Below are positions 1-6,211 of a DNA stretch of 20,309 nt, in pieces. Source of the stretch: JAKBCQ01 sp021807585 (GTDB lineage: Bacteria; Planctomycetota; Planctomycetia; Isosphaerales; Isosphaeraceae). The stretch covers positions 1-20,309 of the forward strand of contig DAHWFG010000476.1 in assembly GCA_027325115.1 (NCBI GenBank), written 5' to 3'. The notes under the pieces are model-generated. The model worked only from the letters and a program-made list of their open reading frames with translations. It made no database searches and was not told the origin of the DNA. Every line of letters starts with the position of its first letter. The stretch's first letter is position 1. A program made the position numbers and the translations under genes.

Positions 1-235
1 GTTGTTGATGACCGAGGATGGACGCGACGAACAGGAAAAAGATCGACGACGATTGGAAAAGCGAAAGCTTTTGCGGATGGAGTTTACGACGTTTCGAGCG
101 GCGATCATCGAGATACCGTGTCAAATCGTGAGCAGCGGTCGTCGTCTGATTTATCGAGTCATGACATGGTGGAGTCCGTGGCTGGAAAGCTTCTTCGCGA
201 TGGCGGATAGGCTTCAATTTTTCCGATTGTGTTGA
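1..235 (+). CDS. Transposase, C-terminal fragment (5' end outside window)
   Basis: The frame is open from the left edge to a stop at 233-235 and encodes about 77 residues. It has a very basic stretch (DRRRLEKRKLLR) and then a segment with FRAAIIEIPCQIV, SGRRLIYRV and a tryptophan-rich WWSPW-LESFF tail. This layout (amphipathic helix with IPxQIV, basic GRR patch, aromatic C-terminus) resembles the C-terminal ends of DDE transposases of the IS4/IS1380 type; that assignment is from memory of family appearance, not an alignment. The catalytic DDE residues would lie to the left, so I cannot say whether the element is intact. No clear terminal inverted repeat is visible just downstream, although a 6-bp hairpin (TCGGAG/CTCCGA) lies at 254-273. 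An unrelated basic protein is the alternative. Confidence 0.5.
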   Translation, partial: LLMTEDGRDEQEKDRRRLEKRKLLRMEFTTFRAAIIEIPCQIVSSGRRLIYRVMTWWSPWLESFFAMADRLQFFRLC

Positions 236-532
236 CGGCTGATCGAATCGAAGTCGGAGTCCGGATGCTCCGATGAACGACGGCTTTCTAGAACCGGAAA
301 GAACAGAACGAGATGCAAATAAAAACATGGAACCAATCGAACGGGCGAGGGGCCCGGAACGGATCGGTACGGAAACATAGGATTAGAAATGGATCAATAA
401 ATTTACGCGCGTCATATGCTTAGTTGAGGGTTATCCCGCACTTTGCTGTGGGGCGACATGAGCGAGTGGTTCCGGTTTGCGCCGGTTGCAATTGGGCGAC
501 TGGAAATCGCCGCCATAAAGATGAGCTACGAA
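236..532. other. Non-coding spacer between transposase end and ANTAR regulator stop
   Basis: No open frame here looks like a real gene. The part around 300-410 is AT-rich. The part from about 421 to 520 has a different texture (GTTATCCCGCACTTTG, then GGTTTGCGCCGGTTGC) that looks like the kind of sequence found at insertion-sequence ends, but I could not pair it with another copy in the window. Two genes converge on this spacer, so transcription of both probably ends here. The only visible stem is the 6-bp hairpin at 254-273, which has no T-run. Confidence 0.5.
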
Positions 533-1117
533 TCATCGACGACAAGCCTCTTCCGAGAGCAGTATCGATCGGGCGATATCGACAAGTTTGCGATTTCGAT
601 CGCGCGCGCATTTTCGGAGACGACGGTACGCCGAATCCTCGTCGAGTTCGGATTTTATCATGAGGATGCCTTTGGCTTGTTCGATCGTCTTTCGATCCTC
701 GATCGCTCGCTCGAGTCCTTCGACTTCTCGGCGAATCGTCCGGATTCGATCGAATAGTCGCACGGCGACGGCGATCGACGAGACCAGATCCGATTGCTCG
801 ATCGGCTTTGCAAGATATACAAATATATCGTGATCAACGATTCGATTTAAAATCGACGTATCGTAGTAAGCGGAAACGATGATTACAGGAATCGGGTATT
901 CGCGACGGATTTCGTCGACGGCTTCGATGCCGTCCATTTTGGGCATAATCAAATCCGATATGATCAAATCGGGTCGAATGGAGCGACATGATTGAACGAG
1001 ATCGGCGCCGTCGGCGGCTGCGACGACTTCGTGTCCAAGAGACGAGAGGATTTCTTGGAAATACTCCCGAACTCGTGGTTCGTCATCGGCGACCGCTATT
1101 TTCAGAATCCGCTTCAT
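533..1117 (-). CDS. Response regulator with ANTAR RNA-binding output domain
   Basis: This 194-residue protein has a receiver domain at about residues 5-122 followed by an ANTAR domain at about 133-187. The receiver shows the acidic pair D11/D12, the phospho-acceptor D55 in ISDLIMPKMDG, S82 and the conserved lysine K104 in LAKP. The ANTAR part has the typical run LERAIEDRKTIEQAKGIL, then an amphipathic helix pair. ANTAR proteins bind tandem hairpins in nascent RNA and act as antiterminators, so the output is probably control of transcript elongation rather than promoter binding. The start is set at ATG 1117-1115, which overlaps the stop of the upstream kinase as ATGA (TGA at 1116-1114); a longer frame back to 1156 would overlap the kinase more deeply and add nothing to the fold. 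The pairing with the kinase is strongly implied by this coupling. The RNA target is not evident in the window. Confidence 0.95.
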   Translation of the reverse strand: MKRILKIAVADDEPRVREYFQEILSSLGHEVVAAADGADLVQSCRSIRPDLIISDLIMPKMDGIEAVDEIRREYPIPVIIVSAYYDTSILNRIVDHDIFVYLAKPIEQSDLVSSIAVAVRLFDRIRTIRREVEGLERAIEDRKTIEQAKGILMIKSELDEDSAYRRLRKCARDRNRKLVDIARSILLSEEACRR

Positions 1118-3363
1118 TTTGATCTCGACTGAATCGGGAGATGGACGACGATCCAACCTCCGAGAGATTGATCGGGTCCGACCTCGATGGTTCCATAATG
1201 AGCCTCGACGACTCGTTTCGCGACGGCGAGCCCCAAACCTGTTCCGCGAGGTTTTGTTGAATGGAACGGCTCAAATATGTTCTCGAGGCGATCCCGTCGG
1301 ATACCCGGGCCGTCGTCTTGAACGTCGAGTCTTACGGAATCGATTCCTCCGCGGGGCTCTTCGCGCAAGCTCACTACAATCTCATTCGCACCCGCTTCAA
1401 CCGCGTTTTCAAGAATGATTCGCAGCACCTGAATACAGCGAAATCGATCGACGTCGACGGTGATTTGCGATTCCCCCTCGATTTTTAAGACGACGGGTTT
1501 CGCCGCGTCGTCGGGCTTCGAGCGAGCCCACGCGTCTTTGATCAGATCATCGATCAAGCACGCATTTAAGTCGAGCCTTATGGGCGAAGCGTAGCTACGA
1601 ACATCTTCAAAAAGTTTATGCATGTGATTCATCTCATTTGAGATGTCGGCGATCATCGAGAGTTCGGCGGGTTTACCTTTGAGACGAAATGCGAGCATTT
1701 CTCCGCAGGCCCGAACGATTTGAGCCGAAGAACGGATTTCGTGCGCGAGCCCCGCGACCATTTGACCGATCGCTGCGAGTCGTTCCGATTCAATCACGCG
1801 GAGTTGCGATTTTTTCAGTAAAGTAATATCATGTCCGATTGCGAGAACATAAATTTGGTCGTCGTCTCCGTTTGAGAATATCGACATCGCCCACTTGATC
1901 ATTCTCGACGCGCCGTTTTGATCGACGATCGAGTATTCGACGCGATATCCCGCCGGATTGAGTATGGTAAAATCGAACGCCTCGCGTGCGTCGCACCTGT
2001 CTCCCTCTGCGACATACGAATCGATCCAGATTTTACCGATCGCCTCGTCTCGAGCGCTCCCGGATAATCGCTCAAAAAATGAATTCACGCGGCGAACGAT
2101 TCCAGCGTCGTCAAGAACCAATACGATCGCCTGAGCGGTCTCGATCAATGTTTCGGCGAAATCACGTTCACGCTGTATTATATCATACGATAATCTTAAC
2201 TCCGTAATATCTTCGATCGTACCGACGCGGCCGACGACGAGGCCTTCATCGGAGACGATCGGCGACGATCGCTCCCTGATCCACTTCGTTCGTCCCGACG
2301 AGATCTCGCTCCGATATTCGGCGAAAAAATCTTGACGATTCGTCAGACGCTCGTCCCGGTCGACCCCGACGGATTTTAGATCATTCATATGAATCATTTG
2401 ACTCCATTTCTGATTGATAATTTGATCGGAGATCTCGAGAATCTCTCGGCATCGCGGATTGATGTAAGTGGTTATTCCCTTGTGGTCGGTGGTGTAGATT
2501 CCCACCGGCGAACAACTCGACAACTTTCGAAACATCTCCTCGTTTTCTTTGAGCGCCTTTTCCGAGCGTTTGCTTCGGGTTATATCGGCGGCGACTCCGC
2601 CGACGGCGTAAACCTCTCCCGCTCCGTTCTCAATGGGAAATTTGATGGTAAGAAACGACGTCGTCGCTCCATCGAGCGTAACCTCATCCTCCCATTCTTT
2701 GGAGACCCCGCTTTCGATCACCTCCTGATCGTGCGCCCGGAAACGATCGGCGACGCTCGGAGGAAATAAATCGCGATCTGCTTTTCCCAGTATACTCGCC
2801 GCGCTTAAATCCAGGAGCGATTCAAAATTCCGGTTCACGAGAAGGTAACGTCCTTCCTTGTCTTTCAAAAAGATGATCGCCGTGGATTTATCAAGCATCG
2901 CCTTGAGCAAGCGTTCGCTGCTGTCGAGAGCGCTCATGTATCTCCCGGCCACCGATGCGTTCCTTTCGGCGAGCGCGACCGCAGTGCGCATTTTCTCCAT
3001 CAAAATCGATATCAACGAACCTTCGACAAGAAAGACGAAGAGCCGAAATCGGTCGTTCGGAGCCTCTAGCCGAAACGATCCCAGAGGAATCAAATAAAAA
3101 AACGAACAAATAAGAGAACTGAAGATAGTAGCGAACAACCCCGGGCCGAGCCCTCCCATCCACGCGCTAATCGTGATCGCGGGTAAAAAGACGAGTAAAG
3201 GCGGTCCCGATCCCAGGATCGACTCGAACGCGTACTTCAATATTCCCGTCGTCGCCACAAGAATCGCCGACCTCAAATAGATTGTAAATCGATCGATTTC
3301 GCGTCGACGACGCGGTTCGTCAGACTCCGACGCGTTCTCAATTCGTTCCGTAGCCATCGCCAT
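1114..3363 (-). CDS. Membrane sensor histidine kinase (DUF4118, 3x PAS, HisKA, HATPase)
   Basis: This is a 749-residue hybrid-free sensor kinase. Residues about 27-123 hold a DUF4118-like membrane segment (FLPAITISAWMGGLGPG, then FFYLIPLG), as in KdpD-type kinases. Three PAS-like domains follow at about 152-263, 276-393 and 400-518, the first with FLKDKEGRYLLVN. The HisKA helix has GLAHEIRSSAQ with the phospho-acceptor His at 541, and the catalytic domain has the N box LENAVEAG, G1 DDGPGI, F box FEPFHSTKPRG and G2 GTGLGLAV. The usual H-box asparagine-proline is replaced by Ser-Ser-Ala-Gln. Many planctomycete PAS kinases carry an NALQ variant at this spot. A TTG at 3399 would add 12 residues, but ATG 3363 sits 2 nt after the stop of the 107-aa gene (TGAAAATG), which favours the shorter start. 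The gene ends inside the ANTAR regulator start codon. The signal sensed is unknown. Confidence 0.95.
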   Translation of the reverse strand: MAMATERIENASESDEPRRRREIDRFTIYLRSAILVATTGILKYAFESILGSGPPLLVFLPAITISAWMGGLGPGLFATIFSSLICSFFYLIPLGSFRLEAPNDRFRLFVFLVEGSLISILMEKMRTAVALAERNASVAGRYMSALDSSERLLKAMLDKSTAIIFLKDKEGRYLLVNRNFESLLDLSAASILGKADRDLFPPSVADRFRAHDQEVIESGVSKEWEDEVTLDGATTSFLTIKFPIENGAGEVYAVGGVAADITRSKRSEKALKENEEMFRKLSSCSPVGIYTTDHKGITTYINPRCREILEISDQIINQKWSQMIHMNDLKSVGVDRDERLTNRQDFFAEYRSEISSGRTKWIRERSSPIVSDEGLVVGRVGTIEDITELRLSYDIIQRERDFAETLIETAQAIVLVLDDAGIVRRVNSFFERLSGSARDEAIGKIWIDSYVAEGDRCDAREAFDFTILNPAGYRVEYSIVDQNGASRMIKWAMSIFSNGDDDQIYVLAIGHDITLLKKSQLRVIESERLAAIGQMVAGLAHEIRSSAQIVRACGEMLAFRLKGKPAELSMIADISNEMNHMHKLFEDVRSYASPIRLDLNACLIDDLIKDAWARSKPDDAAKPVVLKIEGESQITVDVDRFRCIQVLRIILENAVEAGANEIVVSLREEPRGGIDSVRLDVQDDGPGIRRDRLENIFEPFHSTKPRGTGLGLAVAKRVVEAHYGTIEVGPDQSLGGWIVVHLPIQSRSK

Positions 3364-3365
3364 TT

Positions 3366-3689
3366 TCAAAACTGAGTTCCTGACTCGGCGTAGCCGCAAT
3401 CATACCAACCCGTCGCGTGAACGAGGCCATCTGTTAATATTATGCGAACATATGAATAATCGTCTGGTCCACCCCTCGTTTGCGCTTCGGGTTGGTATAA
3501 TCCAACATCCGTTCTCTCAAAGATCCGCGCACCGCGCGTGGAAGCTACAGACGAAGACTTAATGGAAACCCGCTCCCAGGCGTTCATAAAAATCGCGCAT
3601 CCCGCTTTCATCGCGGCGCCCGAAGTTTCTCGACGCTCGACGGTCGCATTCACGAGTTCAGTTACCTGATTGATATACATGCTATCCAC
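3366..3689 (-). CDS. Small protein of unknown family leading the kinase operon
   Basis: The frame gives 107 residues from a GTG at 3689-3687, or 104 from the ATG at 3680-3678. I do not recognise the family. There is no signal peptide or membrane helix. Visible features are an N-terminal helix (INQVTELVNATVERRE), an alanine/cysteine segment MKAGCAIFMNAWERVS, and a C-terminal part with DYSYVRIILTDGLVHATGWYDCG that alternates like beta-strands, so a small alpha+beta fold is plausible. It is taken as real because its stop lies 2 nt before the kinase ATG, a spacing typical of coupled genes, and because its composition is unlike the Arg/Ser-rich antisense frames of this DNA. No strong Shine-Dalgarno is visible; planctomycete genes often lack one. 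A role as input or modulator for the kinase is inference from position only. Confidence 0.65.
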   Translation of the reverse strand: MDSMYINQVTELVNATVERRETSGAAMKAGCAIFMNAWERVSIKSSSVASTRGARIFERTDVGLYQPEAQTRGGPDDYSYVRIILTDGLVHATGWYDCGYAESGTQF

Positions 3690-3729
3690 ATCCAGAGACT
3701 ATATAAATAAATTAATACTAACTAATGAT

Positions 3730-3758
3730 AATAAAGTGATTCGTGATGTTCGACTCAA
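3730..3758 (-). promoter_or_regulatory. Candidate promoter of the kinase operon
   Basis: Reading the minus strand, a -35-like TTGAGT (3758-3753) and a -10-like TTTATT (3735-3730) are separated by 17 nt, and lie about 40 nt upstream of the first possible start of the 107-aa gene. Each hexamer matches the sigma-70 consensus at four of six positions. The surrounding DNA is very AT-rich, so chance matches are likely. Confidence 0.3.
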
Positions 3759-3787
3759 GAGGATTCATCATCGGGAATGATCCGAGG

Positions 3788-3823
3788 AGGCGGCGCGCCG
3801 ATTCCGGTCGGTTCGCGCCGCCT
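3788..3823 (-). terminator. Strong GC hairpin downstream of the DUF4214 gene
   Basis: A 10-bp perfect stem (AGGCGGCGCG at 3788-3797 with CGCGCCGCCT at 3814-3823) encloses a 16-nt loop that can itself form a 4-bp CCGA/TCGG stem. It lies 45 nt after the stop of the minus-strand DUF4214 gene and before the promoter region of the kinase operon, which fits a transcription boundary. There is no T-run on either strand, so it may only be a 3' mRNA stabiliser or need Rho. Confidence 0.45.
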
Positions 3824-3868
3824 TGGGACATGTCGCCTCTCTTCTGTGTACGGCCCCGGTCCCATGAA

Positions 3869-4648
3869 TCACGCCGATTTCGTCTTATTCGTGATATACT
3901 CGTTTGAAGTCACGAGAGATGTCACGACTTGATTGAACGCGCCCCCTCGTGACGCGGCGAGTTGTTTGGACGTGTTCTGAGCCCCCGCGTCGGGTTGCCT
4001 GCCGAGGAATCGGTAGTACAGGTTCGTAACCATCGACCCCGCGGCTTCGCCGCTGTTGACGATCGACGTCACGAATTTGGAGCGTGATGCGCTGTTGGTT
4101 GGATCCACATTGGCGTTGAGAGCCGCGGGTTCTGGATTCCTCCCGAGCGTCACGTCGTAGACCGTCGCGATGAAATTCGCTTTCGTCCCTCCCGTATTTT
4201 TGAGGAATTCATCGGATCCAAGCAGTTTCACCTGAAGTTGGTTAATCGTTCCTCCGCGGGCGAGGAGGTTGACTCCCGCGGTCATTCCCTGTGAATCGGG
4301 GGTTCGTCCAAGAATGTTGATGTAAGACTGTGTGACCTGATTCGATCGATATTCGGTCGATCCCACGATTGATTGAACCAATTTCTGAGTGGAAACCTTC
4401 CCCGCGGCGAGCGAATTGCTGAACCCCGCGAGGCCTTGAGGGTCCGGATTCCTCCCGAGCAGGTTCTGGTACAACGCGGTCACGTACGCCTGCGCCTTGG
4501 GAAGCGATCCCCCCGCGAAAGGTGGAATCGCGCTGAGCAAAGACCGCGATTCGAGCATCTCGGGAGCGAACGTTCGACGCGTTTTACGTCGATCGACGTT
4601 TTCGTTTCGGCCGCCGAATGAACGAAGAAAATCAAGAATCAATCTCAT
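3869..4648 (-). CDS. Exported DUF4214-repeat protein with planctomycete LESR N-terminal motif
   Basis: This 259-residue protein begins with a basic stretch (RRKTRRTFAPE) followed by LESRSLLSA at residues 32-40, the N-terminal motif common on secreted or surface planctomycete proteins. The rest is four DUF4214-type repeats of about 48 residues at roughly 53-100, 104-149, 158-201 and 206-251. Each carries a helix ending in (L/T/F)LGRxP(D/E), best seen as YQNLLGRNPDPQG and YYRFLGRQPD, and most have a later S(D/T/N)E(Y/F). The third and fourth repeats are more divergent. DUF4214 domains occur in large surface and adhesin-like proteins; their function is unproven, and this one has nothing but the repeats. 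The start at ATG 4648-4646 has a good Shine-Dalgarno, AAGGA at 4661-4657, with 8 nt spacing. It is probably monocistronic. Confidence 0.9.
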   Translation of the reverse strand: MRLILDFLRSFGGRNENVDRRKTRRTFAPEMLESRSLLSAIPPFAGGSLPKAQAYVTALYQNLLGRNPDPQGLAGFSNSLAAGKVSTQKLVQSIVGSTEYRSNQVTQSYINILGRTPDSQGMTAGVNLLARGGTINQLQVKLLGSDEFLKNTGGTKANFIATVYDVTLGRNPEPAALNANVDPTNSASRSKFVTSIVNSGEAAGSMVTNLYYRFLGRQPDAGAQNTSKQLAASRGGAFNQVVTSLVTSNEYITNKTKSA

Positions 4649-4682
4649 AGGTGTAATCCTTGTTATTCAATCACAGGAAAAG

Positions 4683-4699
4683 TATACTTCCTAAGTATA
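4683..4699. promoter_or_regulatory. 17-bp perfect palindrome upstream of the DUF4214 gene
   Basis: TATACTT (4683-4689) and AAGTATA (4693-4699) are perfect inverted copies with a 3-nt spacer. The site lies 35-51 nt upstream of the DUF4214 ATG, where the promoter would be expected, and contains -10-like TATACT on the minus strand. It could be an operator for a dimeric repressor covering the promoter. Short AT-rich palindromes also arise by chance. Confidence 0.4.
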
Positions 4700-5012
4700 A
4701 AACCCTGTGCGATATTGGGATTCGCGTCGCGTTTCCTCACGATGAAAACGCTTCGATTCTTCCCTGGTTCTCACGCGTCTTTCCGTTGCGAATGACGCGT
4801 GTCGACGGCGCGCACGACCTCGTCTCCAAAAACAGATAATAGATCTGTTATGGAATTACAAAGTTAAGAAAGCGAATCTTACCGGCGAGATTCCTGGATT
4901 CAATCGATTATGTCGGTCGAATCGTCGAGAATCGTCGAATCGCTATGTGATTGACGGACATGGGATTGGATGAATCGTGTGGAATGACGAAGTAATCGTC
5001 GATTCTACGGAA
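4700..5012. other. Spacer with no recognised gene
   Basis: This stretch has no frame with recognisable protein character. From about 4895 it is dense in TCGA, GATTC and GAATC words (for example TCGAATCGTCGAGAATCGTCGAATCG at about 4917-4942, a short imperfect direct repeat of TCGTCGA(G/A)(A)AT). I see no RNA gene or clear terminator. Confidence 0.4.
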
Positions 5013-5705
5013 TCAGTCGAATTTTTCCGTCCCCTCCACCGATTTGGATGGTACGATTCGACTCCCCGGTTCCGTCGCGTCCGACTTTAAGCCGGTAAGC
5101 TCGCTTGATTTCGAATCATTCTCCGCCTCGATACGACGCCTATGGATATCCTCCAAACGAATATGGTCGGCGTCGATCAATCGATCAGATTCTCTCTTCT
5201 CATAAGGTTCTCGCCGCCGAGCACCCCGGAGTAAGGTCGAAATCATTTCCCGGCGGCCGACACGATCGTCCCTGGAATTTTGACATCGATCGATCAGTCG
5301 CATTCTTGGACGCGTTACGTCGTTTGATCGTGAGTGATGAATCCGGGGGAATCGATGCACGTCGCGAAAAAAACGAAGCGACGTGATGGCATCGGAGCTT
5401 CGGCGGTTTGTCGCGCGAAAGATGTAGTCGTCTGTGCATCGAGATCGTCCGAATTCGTCGATCATCGCATGCATCATCGGGTCGAATAACAATGTATTCC
5501 GCAAAATCGGCGCGAGGATTCGACCGGTGTTCGTTCCGGTCGAATCAAGCGTGCGCCGAAAGCCCGAAGTAGAAGAGCTCATGGATCGACAGGTTGGAAC
5601 AATTGACGATCTACGACCGACTTGATTCATAGGAGAATCTTCACGAGATCTTCTTGAAATGATCCTGGAATAACATCCACTTATCGATAGCTTTGATGTC
5701 GGCAT
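5013..5705 (-). CDS. Doubtful 230-residue open frame, hypothetical
   Basis: An uninterrupted 230-codon frame starts at ATG 5705-5703 and ends at 5013. No domain is recognisable. The composition is rich in Arg and Ser, as is typical for chance frames in this TCG/CGA-rich DNA, which argues against it. In its favour are the length in a region of modest GC, more C/G in third position over the sampled segment than in the next minus-strand frame, and a C-terminal half with ordinary acidic/basic character (IRLEDIHRRRIEAEND, SKSVEGTEKFD). There is no convincing ribosome binding site, only GGAA 9 nt before the ATG. It could be a young or decaying gene, or nothing. Confidence 0.22.
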   Translation of the reverse strand: MPTSKLSISGCYSRIISRRSREDSPMNQVGRRSSIVPTCRSMSSSTSGFRRTLDSTGTNTGRILAPILRNTLLFDPMMHAMIDEFGRSRCTDDYIFRATNRRSSDAITSLRFFRDVHRFPRIHHSRSNDVTRPRMRLIDRCQNSRDDRVGRREMISTLLRGARRREPYEKRESDRLIDADHIRLEDIHRRRIEAENDSKSSELTGLKSDATEPGSRIVPSKSVEGTEKFD

Positions 5706-5811
5706 GCAATCAAGGTTCCGTCGCGACCATTTTCCAAAGCGATGAAGTCGGTTCGGACGAATTACCTCGTTGGTTTGATCCGATCAACCTGAACCCCTAG
5801 GATTGCACGAA

Positions 5812-6198
5812 TCATGCATCCGCCTCCACAAATGACGCTCGATTCCGCAACGAGACATTCTCGGTCGTGTCGCTGAGTTTGAACGCCGATGATTTCTTTG
5901 TTAAACGCTTAACCGTCTCTGAATATATCGAAATCGGGCCGCCGAGAGAAGGAGACGCACGAAACACCCGAGCCCTCACGATCGCTTGAACATCGCGAAC
6001 CCCCACTTCGCGGGATTATCGGGAGTAGGTTCTTGTTTGGCGTAGTCGTTGATCGAAGACTTGGGAGAAGGTAAGTTGGAAGCGTTCGCAATCCCGGACG
6101 TGGCGTTCGGGGGCGTGGAATTCCCGACGATTTGAGTATTTCGATTCGCCTCGGCCCAACCGAGCGTCGATCAAGGCGATGATCGACGAAGATACCAT
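5812..6198 (-). pseudogene. Possible frameshifted gene remnant, unknown family
   Basis: Three staggered minus-strand segments read like protein. The first starts at ATG 6198 (MVSSSIIALIDARLG). The second is the open frame 6170-5976, with WAEANRNTQIVGNSTPP and later INDYAKQEPTPDNPAKWGF. The third is the open frame to the stop at 5812, with RASPSLGGPISIYSE and VKRLTKKSSAFKL. The first and third are in the same frame, so two compensating shifts would join them into about 125 residues. The Asn/Ser/Pro-rich middle differs from the Arg/Ser-rich chance frames around it. I know no family for it. Chance remains a serious alternative. Confidence 0.25.
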
Positions 6199-6201
6199 TG
6201 T

Positions 6202-6205
6202 AAGG
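6202..6205 (+). promoter_or_regulatory. Ribosome binding site deciding the hydrolase start
   Basis: AAGG lies 6 nt before ATG 6212-6214. This supports that start over the in-frame ATG at 6179, which has no such site and would put an acidic stretch in front of the signal peptide. Confidence 0.6.
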
Positions 6206-6211
6206 CATTAT

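Noticed and set aside
3788..3823. Possible ANTAR target hairpin
   Set aside because: ANTAR sites need paired hairpins with six-base loops having A first and G fourth. This is one hairpin whose inner loop is TTCCGG (CCGGAA on the other strand).
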